DNA from: an uncultured Acidimicrobiales bacterium | GTDB taxonomy: Bacteria > Actinomycetota > Acidimicrobiia > Acidimicrobiales > CADCSY01 | Reading direction: 5' to 3' | Length of the DNA stretch: 62,229 bases | Assembly (NCBI GenBank): GCA_902805555.1 | Contig: CADCSY010000062.1 | Span: 1 to 62,229 of the forward strand | Shown here: positions 9,112 through 17,810 of the stretch, in pieces | How positions within the stretch are numbered: position 1 is the first letter of the stretch | Layout: every line of letters begins with the position of its first letter | The notes under the pieces: model-generated | What the model was told of the DNA's origin: nothing | The model's input: the letters and a program-made list of their open reading frames with translations, nothing else | Databases searched by the model: none | Position numbers and translations under genes: made by a program

Positions 9112-9117
9112 AGGGTA
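9112..9117 (-). promoter_or_regulatory. Leaderless -10 element TACCCT
   Basis: Seven nt before the GTG at 9104, reading leftward. Confidence 0.5.
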
Positions 9118-9205
9118 GGGGCCCACCTGGCGGTCACGGCGGGGAGCCGCACCGCGAGCTCGTCCCCACCGGGCCGGCCGGCGTCGCCCGGGTCGCCGCT
9201 CGTGG

Positions 9206-9211
9206 CAGGGT
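9206..9211 (+). promoter_or_regulatory. Leaderless -10 element CAGGGT
   Basis: Seven nt before the GTG of engB at 9219; no Shine-Dalgarno sequence between. Confidence 0.45.
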
Positions 9212-9218
9212 CGTCGTC

Positions 9219-9812
9219 GTGAGCCCGCCGCTGCAGCTGCGCTTCCTGCTGTCGGCCGCCGACCTCCACCAGCTCCCGGAGACCCAGGCGGAGGTGGCCG
9301 TGGTCGGCCGGTCGAACGTCGGCAAGTCGTCGCTCGTCAACGCGCTCGGCCACCAGCGGGCGCTCGCCCGGGTGTCGAAGACGCCCGGGCGCACGAGGCT
9401 GCTCAACTGCTTCGCCGTGGAGGGAGGGGGCACGATCGTCGACTGCCCGGGCTACGGCTACGCCTCCGCGTCGGCCAACCTGCGCCAGTCCTGGCAGAAG
9501 ATGGCCGAGCAGTACCTGCTCGAGCGTGAGGAGCTGGCGCGGGTGCTCGTCCTCGTCGACGGCGAGATCGGCCCCACCCGACTCGACCTCCAGATGCTCG
9601 AGTGGCTCCGCGCCAACGAGCGGCCGCTGGCGGTGGCCGCCACCAAGAACGACAAGGTGCGCTCGTCGCACCGGGTCAAGCGCAAGCGGGAGCTGGCCGC
9701 CGGCTGCGGGCTTCCGGGGTCGGAGATCACCTGGGTGAGCTCGGCCAAGGGCACCGGGATCGACCGGCTGCGCGCCTTGCTCCTGACATGGCTCCAGCCG
9801 CCGGACCGCTGA
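9219..9812 (+). CDS. engB: Ribosome-biogenesis GTP-binding protein YihA/YsxC/EngB
   Basis: 197 residues, the usual length. G1 is GRSNVGKSS, G3 is DCPGYG, G4 is TKND and G5 is SSAKG; the family-typical SKTPGRTRLLNCF (G2 region) and QMAEQYL-type helix are present. EngB assists late assembly of the large ribosomal subunit in the cytoplasm. The GTG at 9219 gives the expected N-terminus. Its last 25 nt overlap the following flavoprotein gene in another frame, so the two are probably co-transcribed. Confidence 0.93.
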   Translation: MSPPLQLRFLLSAADLHQLPETQAEVAVVGRSNVGKSSLVNALGHQRALARVSKTPGRTRLLNCFAVEGGGTIVDCPGYGYASASANLRQSWQKMAEQYLLEREELARVLVLVDGEIGPTRLDLQMLEWLRANERPLAVAATKNDKVRSSHRVKRKRELAAGCGLPGSEITWVSSAKGTGIDRLRALLLTWLQPPDR

Positions 9813-11038
9813 GCTCCCGGGCCACGGCCGCGGTGGTCGGCGGGGGACCGGCCGGGCTCATGGCGGCCGAGGTGCTCGCCGCCTCGGGGGCCGAGGTCAC
9901 CGTCTACGAGCGGATGCCCTCGCTCGGCCGCAAGCTCCAGCTCGCCGGTCGGGGCGGGTTGAACCTCACCCACGGGGAGGCGCCGGCAGCCCTCCTCGAC
10001 AGGTACGGGCCGGCCCGGTCCCGTCTCGCTCCGGCCATCGCCACGTTCGGGCAGGACGACCTGCGGAGGTGGTGCGCCGGCCTCGGCCAGGAGACGTTCG
10101 TCGGCACGAGCGGCCGGGTCTTCCCGACCGAGCTGCGGGCGACCGGCCTGCTCCGAGCCTGGCTGCGGCGACTGGATGCCTCGGGCGTCCGCTTCGCCCT
10201 GCGGACCACCTGGGTGGGCTGGGACGGCCCCGGGCGGATCCGGCTCCGCTTCGCCGACGAGCAGGAGCGGGTCGTGGCTGTCGACGTCGCCGTGCTCGCG
10301 CTGGGGGGCGCGAGCTGGCCCAGGGTCGGCTCCGACGGCGCCTGGGTCGAGGTGGTGCGGGCCGCCGGGATCGCGGTCAGCCCCCTCCGCCCCGCCAACT
10401 GCGGCTTCCTCGTCGACTGGTCGCCGCGCTTCGCGACCCGGTTCGCCGGGACCCCGCTCAAGAACGTCGCCCTGAGCGCCGCCGGGCGGCAGGTGCGCGG
10501 CGAGGCGGTGGTCACCGCCACGGGCATCGAGGGCGGGGCCGTCTACGCGCTGTCGGCGGGGCTGCGGGAGGCCATCGACCGTGACGGCGCCGTGACGCTC
10601 CAGGTCGACCTGCAGCCGGACCTCGATGTCGGGAGGCTGGCGGCGAGGCTCGCCCGGGCCCGGCCGACGGACTCGCTGTCGACCAGGCTGCGGCGGGCGC
10701 GGCTGGCACCGGTCGCGGGCGGACTCCTCCGGGAGGCGACCGGCAACCTGCCCCCGACCGGGCCCGATGCCCTTGCGGCTGCGTTGAAGGCCGTCCCGGT
10801 CCACCTCGTCGGCCTCCAGCCGCTCGCCCGCGCCATCTCCACGGCCGGCGGGATCGCGCTCGCGGAGGTGGACGACAGCTTCATGTTGCGGGCTCGGTCC
10901 GGCACGTTCGTGGCCGGGGAGATGCTGGACTGGGAGGCGCCGACGGGGGGCTACCTCCTCCAAGCGTCGTTCAGCACCGGCGTGGCGGCCGGGGCCGGTG
11001 CCAGCCACTGGCTGGCCGAGCGCCACGGGGTCCCGTGA
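9788..11038 (+). CDS. BaiN/HI0933-family FAD flavoprotein
   Basis: 416 residues. VVGGGPAGLMAAEVLAASG is the Rossmann dinucleotide-binding loop, and GRKLQLAGRGGLNLTHGE is the highly conserved block of the HI0933/BaiN (aminoacetone-oxidase-like) family. A C-terminal GIALAEVDDSFMLRARSGTFVAGEMLDWEAPTGGYLLQ closes the FAD site, with GY-LQ replacing the more common GGYNLQ. It most resembles the TIGR03862-type subgroup. Physiological substrate unknown. The ATG at 9788 lies inside engB. Confidence 0.85.
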   Translation: MAPAAGPLSSRATAAVVGGGPAGLMAAEVLAASGAEVTVYERMPSLGRKLQLAGRGGLNLTHGEAPAALLDRYGPARSRLAPAIATFGQDDLRRWCAGLGQETFVGTSGRVFPTELRATGLLRAWLRRLDASGVRFALRTTWVGWDGPGRIRLRFADEQERVVAVDVAVLALGGASWPRVGSDGAWVEVVRAAGIAVSPLRPANCGFLVDWSPRFATRFAGTPLKNVALSAAGRQVRGEAVVTATGIEGGAVYALSAGLREAIDRDGAVTLQVDLQPDLDVGRLAARLARARPTDSLSTRLRRARLAPVAGGLLREATGNLPPTGPDALAAALKAVPVHLVGLQPLARAISTAGGIALAEVDDSFMLRARSGTFVAGEMLDWEAPTGGYLLQASFSTGVAAGAGASHWLAERHGVP

Positions 11039-11056
11039 CCCGGTGGGTGGACGACC

Positions 11057-12517
11057 TCAGGGCACCACCGCGAAGGTGACCGTCCGGGCCCCGACGTCGG
11101 CGGACACCACCCGGAGGCGCACGGCGGCCCCGAGGCCGGCCGTCGCCCCTCCGACGTCGGCGACGACGGCCGGCTCCCGCACCTGCACCTGCACGCTCCG
11201 GTCGGTGACCTTGACCACGACGCCCTCGACCACGGCGCCCACACAGCCCGCGAGGGTCGCCGCCTCGACGAGGTCGGTGGCCAGGCGGTCAGCAGCGCCC
11301 TCCCTCCGGGTCGCCGCCGACATGGCTTGGGGCAGCGACGGCAGCGCCTGGCGAGCCCAGCCCGGCACCGCCGTCCCGGCGCACAGCGCCAGCACGACCT
11401 CGCTGCCGGCGCGGTCGACGAGGCGCCGCAGCGGAGCGGTGACGTGGGCGTACGGCGCGGCGACGGCGGCGTGCCGGCTCTCGTCGCCGACCGGGGGCGT
11501 GCCGACCCCGCCGTCCCCGTCCTCCGAACCGGCGTCGAAGGCGAGGTAGCCGGCGCCCCTGAACAACCGCACCGCCTGCACGAGGAACGCAGCGGCCGGC
11601 GGGGTCGTCGGGTCGAGGGCGCGGATGACCTCGCCGTAGGTGCTCCCCTCCGGCCAGGGGACGCCGAGGGCCACGGCGTGTCGCCTGAGCACGTCGACGG
11701 CGTCGTCGGGCGCGGGCGGGAGGGTGCGCAGGACGCCGACGCCGCCGTCGAGCATGAGCCGGGCGGCGCACATGCCGGTGAGGAGCGAGAGCTGTGCGCT
11801 CCAGCCCTCCGAGGCCAGGGGTGCGCGGTACTCGAGCTCGTACCGCCCGGCGATCTCGACGACCTGCTGCTCGGGGAGCGGGAGCGACACCCCGCCCCGG
11901 GCCGCCTCCTGCGCAGCTCGCAGCTCGCCCACCTCGCGCAGCAGGAGGAGGGGCTCCTCGGCGGTGCCCCTGTCGACCGACCGCTGCACCTCCTCGTAGG
12001 AGAGCTTGGCCCGAGAGCGCACCGTCGCCCGCCGCACCCGCACGTCGGTGGGGGCCCCGTCGGCGTCGAGCTCGACCTCCCACACCACTGCCTGGCGATC
12101 CCCGTCCGGGAGGAGCGATGCGGCCCCCTCGCTGAGCACGGGCGGGTGCAGGGGCACCTTGCCGTCAGGGAGGTAGACGGTGACGCCTCGCCGCCTCGCC
12201 TCTGCGTCGACGGCTCCGCCAGGCGTCACGAAGGCGGCGACGTCGGCGATGGCGTAGCGGACGAGGTAGCCGGGACCGTTCCGCTCGAGGGCCAGCGCCT
12301 GGTCGAGGTCGGTGCTCGACGGGGGGTCGACGGTGAGGAACGGGACGTCCCGCAGGTCGGCGTCGGCGGGGATGCCCGGCCCTCGCCTCGCCGCCGCCTC
12401 GGCCTCGGCCAGCACCTCGGCAGGGAAGTCGTCCGGGAGCTCGAGCTCGTCCCGGATGGCTCCGAACCCGGCTCGCAGGTCGACGGTGGGGTCCACGTGC
12501 AGGGGCAGGCTGGGCAC
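11057..12517 (-). CDS. RNB-domain exoribonuclease (RNase II/R-like catalytic core)
   Basis: 486 residues. After a short leader comes an RNB domain with TVDPPSSTDLDQALAL, the Mg-binding Asp cluster (usually DPxxxxDxDDA; here the last Asp is Gln), then YLVRYAIADVAAFVTPG and YLPDGKVPLHPPVLSEGAASL. There are no N-terminal cold-shock domains, and only a reduced beta-barrel follows. This compact form occurs in many actinobacteria. It would degrade RNA 3' to 5'. The GTG at 12517 is preceded by GAGGA at a 7-nt distance and matches the expected N-terminus; a GTG at 12559 in the same frame lacks a site. Confidence 0.85.
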   Translation of the reverse strand: MPSLPLHVDPTVDLRAGFGAIRDELELPDDFPAEVLAEAEAAARRGPGIPADADLRDVPFLTVDPPSSTDLDQALALERNGPGYLVRYAIADVAAFVTPGGAVDAEARRRGVTVYLPDGKVPLHPPVLSEGAASLLPDGDRQAVVWEVELDADGAPTDVRVRRATVRSRAKLSYEEVQRSVDRGTAEEPLLLLREVGELRAAQEAARGGVSLPLPEQQVVEIAGRYELEYRAPLASEGWSAQLSLLTGMCAARLMLDGGVGVLRTLPPAPDDAVDVLRRHAVALGVPWPEGSTYGEVIRALDPTTPPAAAFLVQAVRLFRGAGYLAFDAGSEDGDGGVGTPPVGDESRHAAVAAPYAHVTAPLRRLVDRAGSEVVLALCAGTAVPGWARQALPSLPQAMSAATRREGAADRLATDLVEAATLAGCVGAVVEGVVVKVTDRSVQVQVREPAVVADVGGATAGLGAAVRLRVVSADVGARTVTFAVVP

Positions 12518-12625
12518 GGCCGCATCCTCGCCGACCGAGGGGCCGGGGCCGGCGACCACCGCGACCGGCCTTCGGGACAGCGTGCGGTCGCGGTTCCAGC
12601 CGGCGCTGCCTGGGGGCCGGGCGCA

Positions 12626-12664
12626 GGGCGGGCGGGCCAGGCGCAGTGCCCGGCCCGCCCGCCC
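12626..12664. terminator. 13-bp perfect inverted repeat, probable terminator
   Basis: GGGCGGGCGGGCC and its exact complement are separated by 13 nt, in the gap between the CAP-domain gene and the nuclease gene downstream on the same strand. It would end the CAP-gene transcript. No U-tract. Confidence 0.5.
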
Positions 12665-12730
12665 GCTCGGCCCCCCGGCGTGATCGTGTTCGGCGCGGCC
12701 GTGCGCCCCTTCCGCCCGAGGCGGGAGCCG

Positions 12731-13195
12731 CTAGCGGATCTCCGCGAAGACCTCGACCACGTAGACCTTGCCGCCGGCGCTGGCGACGCCCACACCCACG
12801 TGGGTGAAGCGGCGGTCGACGAGGTTGTTGTAGTGGGTGGGGCTGGCCACGAGGGCGTTGTGGAGCCGCAGCGACCAGTCGCCCGACTCGCTGCCGCTGG
12901 CCAGGTTCTCGCCGATGGTGGTCCAGTTCACGCTGTCGAGGCCCGACGTCAGGTCGGAGTGCACGAGCGTGCCCCTGCTCGCCAGGTGCTGCGCCCACGA
13001 CTGCGCCTTGCTGTCGAGGGTGGGGTGGGAGGCCAGGGCGGGAACGCCCACCGAGGCGCGGACCTGGTTCGTCCTCATGATGAAGGTCTGTGCGTTGGAG
13101 CCGAAGCAGCCGGTCAGGAGCAGGGCCACCAGGGCGAGGCCGAGGGCGGCCTTCGTCGGGCGGGCGGTCGCGAGGGTGCGGACGTTCGAGGTCAT
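12731..13195 (-). CDS. CAP/SCP-domain lipoprotein
   Basis: 154 residues. A signal peptide ends in the lipobox LLLTGC (Cys about residue 30). The mature part is a single CAP (PR-1/SCP) domain: helix with RTNQVRASVG, LDSKAQSWAQHLASRG, then NWTTIGENLASG and YVVEVFAEI. The canonical second His of the CAP cavity is represented by LVHSD and THVGVGV. Secreted and anchored to the membrane by lipid. The role of bacterial CAP proteins is mostly unknown. Confidence 0.88.
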   Translation of the reverse strand: MTSNVRTLATARPTKAALGLALVALLLTGCFGSNAQTFIMRTNQVRASVGVPALASHPTLDSKAQSWAQHLASRGTLVHSDLTSGLDSVNWTTIGENLASGSESGDWSLRLHNALVASPTHYNNLVDRRFTHVGVGVASAGGKVYVVEVFAEIR

Positions 13196-13305
13196 GGACC
13201 TTCAACGGCGTCCTCCAGGACCACCTTGAGCGTCGGAGCAGCTCGCAACGTGCTGGGAGCGGTGCGGATCCGGCTGCACCAGCCGGCCCCCGTTCAGGCC
13301 CGCGC

Positions 13306-13311
13306 TACGGT
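13306..13311 (+). promoter_or_regulatory. Putative -10 element TACGGT
   Basis: TANNNT hexamer about 70 nt before the MaoC-family gene; would give a leader carrying its GAGGGGG site. Confidence 0.35.
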
Positions 13312-13381
13312 CCGCACCCGAGGGGAGGCCGCAGCCGGCGGTCGGCGGGTCCCCACCGAAGCGACACCGAGGGGGACTTCC

Positions 13382-13861
13382 ATGGCGAGCAACGCCGAGA
13401 ACGCGTTCGAGACGCTCAAGACGACCGAGGGGACCGAGGAGGGGGCGGGCGACTGGTTCGAGGTGACCCAGCAGCTCATCAACGACTTCGCCGACCTCAC
13501 CATCGACCACCAGTGGATCCACGTCGACCCCGAGCGGGCCAAGGAGCAGTCGCCGTTCGGCACGACCATCGCCCACGGCTTCCTCACGCTGTCGATGCTC
13601 ACCCACCTCGCCGGGTCGGTCCCCTCCTCGGGCGGCGGGCGCCTCGACGGGATCGTGATGGGGATGAACTACGGCTTCGACAAGGTCCGCTTCGTGAGCC
13701 CGGTGAAGGTCGGGTCGAAGATCCGCGCCAACAGCACGGTCAAGTCGGTCGAGCTCAAGGGCTCGAGCGTCCAGGTGACGAAGACCTACACGATCGAGGT
13801 CGACGGCGAGTCCAAGCCCGCAGTGGTCGCCGACTGGGTCACCCGCCTGTTCTTCAGCTGA
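13382..13861 (+). CDS. MaoC-family (R)-enoyl-CoA hydratase
   Basis: 159 residues, a single hot-dog fold. FADLTIDHQWIHVDPERAK holds the hydratase dyad Asp and His, and SPFGTTIAHGFLTLSMLTHL is the long central helix motif. It would hydrate trans-2-enoyl-CoA in the R direction, for fatty-acid or polyhydroxyalkanoate-type metabolism. The ATG at 13382 follows a GAGGGGG site. Several other acyl-CoA enzymes lie in the window, but none next to it. Confidence 0.88.
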   Translation: MASNAENAFETLKTTEGTEEGAGDWFEVTQQLINDFADLTIDHQWIHVDPERAKEQSPFGTTIAHGFLTLSMLTHLAGSVPSSGGGRLDGIVMGMNYGFDKVRFVSPVKVGSKIRANSTVKSVELKGSSVQVTKTYTIEVDGESKPAVVADWVTRLFFS

Positions 13862-13971
13862 CGGGCCGAGGATCGGGGACCCGGCACGTCGAGCCGGTAG
13901 CCGTCGGTCAGGACCGGACCGGCTAGAACCCTGCCCACGCCGGCGATGGTCGCCGGCGGGGGAGGACGGTC

Positions 13972-14184
13972 ATGGCTGACAACACCTACAAGGTCACCGA
14001 GGTCGTGGGGACCTCGACCGAGAGCATCCACCAGGCGGTGCGCAACGGGGTGGCCAAGACCGCAGAGACCGTGCGGAACCTCGACTGGTTCGAGGTCACC
14101 AACATCCGCGGGCACCTCCAGGACAACGAGGTCGGCCACTTCCAAGTGACGATGAAGATCGGCTTCCGCCTCGACGAGACGTGA
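13972..14184 (+). CDS. Dodecin, flavin-storage protein
   Basis: 70 residues, the normal size for dodecin, a hollow dodecamer that binds flavin pairs. YKVTEVVGTSTESIHQAVRN forms strand and helix, NLDWFEV holds the Trp that stacks on the isoalloxazine ring, and IRGHLQDNEVGHFQVTMKIG carries the Gln that contacts the flavin edge. The ATG follows GGAGGA. Likely buffers free FMN, FAD or riboflavin. Confidence 0.93.
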   Translation: MADNTYKVTEVVGTSTESIHQAVRNGVAKTAETVRNLDWFEVTNIRGHLQDNEVGHFQVTMKIGFRLDET

Positions 14185-14220
14185 GCCCTCCGGCCCTCCT
14201 CCGGATGTCGCCCGAGCGGG

Positions 14221-15627
14221 CTACACCCACTTGCCGGGGTTGAGGATGCCGTGCGGGTCGAGTGCCGCCTTGATGGCTCGGGTCACGTCCATCACGTCGG
14301 GCCCGAGCTGTCGGAGGAGGTGGTCGACCTTCAGCGTGCCGATGCCGTGCTCGCCGGTGACGGTGCCGCCGAGGGCCAGCGCAGCGTCCATCACCTCGGA
14401 GAAGGCGACCTCGGCCCGGGCCACGGCGTCGGGGTCGGCGGCGTCGAAGGTGACCAGCGGGTGGAAGTTGCCGTCGCCGGCGTGGCCGATCACCGGGATC
14501 GACGTCGAGGTGCGGGCCGCCACCGACTCGACGGCGGCGACGAGCGCAGGGATCTGTGGGATGGGCACGCCCACGTCCTCGATGAGGACGGTGCCGAGGC
14601 GCTCGACGCAGGGGATGGCCATGCGGCGCGCCCCCATGAGCAGCTCGCCCTCGTCGAGGTCGTCGGTCTGCGCCAGGTACGACGCCCCTGCCCCCTCGCA
14701 GGCCGCGCCGATCCTCGCCGCCTCGTCGCCACCTGCGTCGGTCTGGGCGAGGAGGAGGGCGCCGATGCCGGGCTCGAGCCCCATCGGCCGCACGCGCTCG
14801 ACGGCCTCGACCGCCGCCCGGTCCATGAGCTCGAGGGCGGCGGGCCGGACCGAGGCGACGACGGCGGTGACCGCCCGCCCGGCGTCCACGACGTCGTCGA
14901 AGGTGGCGACCACGGTCGAGGCTGGAGGGGGAGGGGGACGGAGGCGCAGGGTCGCCTCGGTGATGATCCCGAGCGTGCCCTCCGAACCGACGAAGAGGCG
15001 CTTGAGGTCGTAGCCGGCGACGTCCTTGATGGTCCGGCCGCCGAGGCGGACGACCCGGCCGTCGGCCAGGACGACCTCGAGGCCGAGCACGTAGTCGGTG
15101 GTGACGCCGTACTTCACGCAGCAGAGGCCGCCGGCGTTCGTGGCGAGGTTGCCCCCGATCGAGCAGATCTCGAACGACGAGGGGTCCGGCGGGTACCACA
15201 GGCCCTGGGCACGGGCCGCGGCCTTCACCTCGGCGTTGAGGAGCCCGGGCTGGACGGTTGCGACCATGGCGGCTGCGTCGACGTGGACGGCCCGCATCCG
15301 CTCGGTGGAGAGGGTGATGCAGCCCTCGAGCGCCGACGAGCCACCGGAGAGCCCCGTCCCCGCACCGCGGGCGACGACGGGGACGCCGAACCGGCTGGCC
15401 AGGCGCAGGGTGGTCGACACGTCGTCCGTGGACGAGGCGCGCACGAGGGCGACGGGTCGACCGGGACGCACGGTCTGGGCGCGGTCGAACCGGTAGCCGT
15501 CGATCACGTCGGGGTCCGCCACGACCGTGCCGCCCGGGAGCTCGGCCTCGAGTGCCGCCGCGACGTCAGCGGGCACGCGCCACCACCACGGCGCCCGCGC
15601 CGGCGTGCTCGCCGACGGATCCGCCAT
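14221..15627 (-). CDS. FAD-linked oxidase, GlcD/D-lactate dehydrogenase type
   Basis: About 468 residues. An N-terminal PCMH FAD-binding domain (VARGAGTGLSGGSSALEGCI, PPDPSSFEICSIGGNLATNAGG, DVAGYDLKRLFVGSEGTLGI) is followed by the FAD-oxidase C-terminal domain with VIGHAGDGNFHPLV and GEHGIGTLKVDHL, whose His residues bind the substrate carboxylate or metal. It oxidises a 2-hydroxy acid such as glycolate or D-lactate. No GlcE/GlcF partners are adjacent. The ATG at 15627 is preferred; a GTG at 15648 adds seven residues. Confidence 0.9.
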   Translation of the reverse strand: MADPSASTPARAPWWWRVPADVAAALEAELPGGTVVADPDVIDGYRFDRAQTVRPGRPVALVRASSTDDVSTTLRLASRFGVPVVARGAGTGLSGGSSALEGCITLSTERMRAVHVDAAAMVATVQPGLLNAEVKAAARAQGLWYPPDPSSFEICSIGGNLATNAGGLCCVKYGVTTDYVLGLEVVLADGRVVRLGGRTIKDVAGYDLKRLFVGSEGTLGIITEATLRLRPPPPPASTVVATFDDVVDAGRAVTAVVASVRPAALELMDRAAVEAVERVRPMGLEPGIGALLLAQTDAGGDEAARIGAACEGAGASYLAQTDDLDEGELLMGARRMAIPCVERLGTVLIEDVGVPIPQIPALVAAVESVAARTSTSIPVIGHAGDGNFHPLVTFDAADPDAVARAEVAFSEVMDAALALGGTVTGEHGIGTLKVDHLLRQLGPDVMDVTRAIKAALDPHGILNPGKWV

Positions 15628-15654
15628 GCACCGTGTGGCTGTCGTCACGTAGGG

Positions 15655-15660
15655 TAGGAT
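15655..15660 (+). promoter_or_regulatory. Putative -10 element TAGGAT
   Basis: About 26 nt before the GTG of the coiled-coil membrane protein; an overlapping TAGGGT at 15650 is an alternative. The leader contains a GAGGGGGG site. Confidence 0.4.
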
Positions 15661-15686
15661 CAGGGCCCAACAGAGGGGGGTCCACC

Positions 15687-16058
15687 GTGGACACAGAAGT
15701 CATCGTCGCCATCATCGTCGTCCTCGCCGTCATCGTCATCGTCGCGGTCCTGGCGGCCGCCGCTGCGAGGAAGAGCAAGGAGCGCAAGCTCGAGCACCGC
15801 CGGGAGGAGGCGGGCCAGCACCGTGACGAAGCCCGTCTGCGCCAGCTCCAGGCCGACGAGCAGTCGGCGGAGGCAGAGGCACGGGCGGCGCGTGCACGGC
15901 GCGAGGCCGCCGCCGCCGAGCAGCAGGCGGTGGAGGCGCAGCGGACGAGGTCCGAGGCCGCCGACATCGAGCAGCGCGCCGACGAGGTCGACCCCGACGT
16001 CGGGGACGACCGCCCCGCCCGGGTGGAGAACGACCCGGTGAACGAGCAGAACGCCTGA
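15687..16058 (+). CDS. Single-pass membrane protein with coiled coil
   Basis: 123 residues. Residues 5-27 are one very hydrophobic helix (VIVAIIVVLAVIVIVAVLAA). A long charged Ala/Glu/Arg/Gln-rich segment follows (to about residue 95), with heptad character of a coiled coil, and then an acidic tail. It resembles small actinobacterial membrane proteins of unknown role. The GTG follows GAGGGGGG at 15673-15680. No family assigned. Confidence 0.7.
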   Translation: MDTEVIVAIIVVLAVIVIVAVLAAAAARKSKERKLEHRREEAGQHRDEARLRQLQADEQSAEAEARAARARREAAAAEQQAVEAQRTRSEAADIEQRADEVDPDVGDDRPARVENDPVNEQNA

Positions 16059-16077
16059 CGCTCGGGTCGGACGGTTG

Positions 16078-16098
16078 GCCGCCGGTTCCCCCGGCGGC
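16078..16098 (+). terminator. Hairpin after the coiled-coil protein gene
   Basis: Perfect 8-bp stem (GCCGCCGG/CCGGCGGC) with a TTCCC loop, 20 nt after the stop. Confidence 0.55.
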
Positions 16099-16138
16099 TA
16101 GACCGGCCCCCTCACGCAGTGCGACGAGGGGGACCACG

Positions 16139-16915
16139 ATGGGAAGCGCCGACCTGTTCTCGATCGAGGGCAAGACCGCCCTCGTGACCGGGGGCAGCCG
16201 AGGGATCGGCCTCATGATCGCCCGGGGCATGGTCGAGGCCGGGGCGAAGGTCTACATCTCGTCGCGGAAGGCGGACGTGTGCGAGCAGGTGGCCGAGGAG
16301 CTCTCGCAGGTCGGCACCTGCACCGCGCTCCCCGCCGACCTCGCGACCGAGGCCGAGTGCCGGCGCCTGGCGGAGGAGGTCGCGTCCCGTGAGCCGGGCC
16401 TCCACATCCTCGTGAACAACGCAGGGGCCACCTGGGGCGCGCCCATGGCGTCGTTCGACGATGCGGCCTGGAACCGGGTGCTCGACCTCAACGTGAAGGG
16501 CGTCTTCCACCTGACGCGCTTCCTCGTGCCCCAGCTCGCCGCCGTCGCCACCCATGACGACCCAGCCCGCGTGATCAACATCGGCTCGATCGACGGCATC
16601 CAGGTTCCGAGCCTCGAGACCTACTCGTACTCGGCGTCCAAGGCGGCCGTCCACCAGATGACGCGCGTGCTGGCCAGCCACCTGGCGAGGCAGCACATCA
16701 CCGTGAACGCCATCGCCCCCGGCCCCTTCGAGTCGAAGATGATGAAGGCGACGCTGGAGTCCTTCGGCGACCAGATCGCAGCCTCGGCGCCGCTGCAGCG
16801 GATCGGCCGGCCCGACGACATGGCGGGGACCGCCATCTTCCTCGCCTCCCGTGCCGGGTCCTACCTGACGGGCGCGGTGATCCCCGTCGACGGTGGCATC
16901 GCCACCACCCGCTAG
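16139..16915 (+). CDS. SDR-family oxidoreductase (RhlG/FabG-like)
   Basis: 258 residues. The NAD(P) site is TGGSRGIGL, NNAGATWG follows the fourth strand, and the catalytic Ser, Tyr and Lys lie in NIGSIDGIQVPSLETYSYSASKAA. The end PVDGGIATT is typical of classical SDRs. It resembles RhlG-type NADP-dependent 3-ketoacyl reductases. The ATG follows GAGGGGG. Its stop TAG overlaps that of the convergent dioxygenase gene within the palindrome CTAG at 16912-16915. Confidence 0.9.
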   Translation: MGSADLFSIEGKTALVTGGSRGIGLMIARGMVEAGAKVYISSRKADVCEQVAEELSQVGTCTALPADLATEAECRRLAEEVASREPGLHILVNNAGATWGAPMASFDDAAWNRVLDLNVKGVFHLTRFLVPQLAAVATHDDPARVINIGSIDGIQVPSLETYSYSASKAAVHQMTRVLASHLARQHITVNAIAPGPFESKMMKATLESFGDQIAASAPLQRIGRPDDMAGTAIFLASRAGSYLTGAVIPVDGGIATTR

Positions 16916-17754
16916 CTGCGACCGACGGCCGGGCCGGGGCGGCCCTCGGCGCGGTCCCAGACCATGGCGTGGCCGGCCTCGACCTCGTCGAGGAGCTGCT
17001 CCGGGCTGCGCTTGTCGATGTGGCCGATGAGGCCGTTGTAGACGCCGTAGCCGACGAGCCGGCGCAGCGTCGGGTCGAACCGCCGCACGAGGTCACGGGG
17101 GATCCCGAGCTGCTGGTTCTCCTGCTGGCGGATCCAGCCGGCGCAGTAGTTCATGGCCACGCCGACGCGCCGCTCGCCGGTCCGGTTGGCCCCGCCCCCG
17201 TGCCACAGGCTGCCGTGCCACACGAGGACGCTGCCGCGCGACATCTCCGCCGGCACCGAGTCGACGTGCTGCCCGTAGGTCGGGGAGCGGTCGGCCTTGT
17301 GCGAGCCGGGGACGAGGCGGGTCGCCCCGTTGGCGTCGGTGAAGTCGGTGATCGCCCACATCGTGTTGCAGACCGTTGCGACGTGTGGCTTGGCGATCGG
17401 GATGAGCTGGTCGTCGGCGTGGATCGGCTGCGCCACCTCCTCCGGCTCGATGGCGATGGAGGAGAGGGACGAGACGAGGCAGCCGGCGTCGAGGACGGTC
17501 TGCACCACCGGGAGCACCTCGGGGTGCACGGGGATCGCCTCGAAGGACGGGCCGTGCACCAGCAGGTTGTAGATGCGGACGGTGCGCGCACCCTCGAAGC
17601 TGTTGCCGGCGGGGACGACACCGAGCTCGTCCTCGAGTCGTCGGAGGTCGGCGGCGAGCGCGTCGACGAGGGCGGGGTCGACCACGTCCTCCAGGATCGT
17701 GTAGCCGTGCTCGTCGAGGTGGCTGCGGTGGTGCTCCAGGAGGGCGTCGTCCAT
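16912..17754 (-). CDS. Phytanoyl-CoA dioxygenase family protein
   Basis: 280 residues. A jelly-roll Fe(II)/2-oxoglutarate dioxygenase: QPIHADDQ supplies the HxD metal pair, SLWHGGGANRTGERR the distal His and the Arg that binds 2-oxoglutarate. The block GATRLVPGSHKADRSPTYG is a family hallmark. Members hydroxylate diverse small molecules or acyl-CoAs; the substrate cannot be told. The ATG at 17754 has TACCTT exactly 6 nt upstream, which argues for a leaderless message. Confidence 0.88.
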   Translation of the reverse strand: MDDALLEHHRSHLDEHGYTILEDVVDPALVDALAADLRRLEDELGVVPAGNSFEGARTVRIYNLLVHGPSFEAIPVHPEVLPVVQTVLDAGCLVSSLSSIAIEPEEVAQPIHADDQLIPIAKPHVATVCNTMWAITDFTDANGATRLVPGSHKADRSPTYGQHVDSVPAEMSRGSVLVWHGSLWHGGGANRTGERRVGVAMNYCAGWIRQQENQQLGIPRDLVRRFDPTLRRLVGYGVYNGLIGHIDKRSPEQLLDEVEAGHAMVWDRAEGRPGPAVGRS

Positions 17755-17760
17755 GGCGGG

Positions 17761-17766
17761 AAGGTA
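17761..17766 (-). promoter_or_regulatory. Leaderless -10 element TACCTT
   Basis: Six nt before the ATG at 17754, one half of a compact divergent promoter. Confidence 0.55.
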
Positions 17767-17798
17767 GGCGACCACGGCCTGGGCCGGCGGGCCGACGG

Positions 17799-17804
17799 TA
17801 GGGT
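17799..17804 (+). promoter_or_regulatory. Leaderless -10 element TAGGGT
   Basis: Six nt before the GTG at 17811; pairs with the leftward hexamer at 17761-17766. Confidence 0.6.
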
Positions 17805-17810
17805 CGCCCG

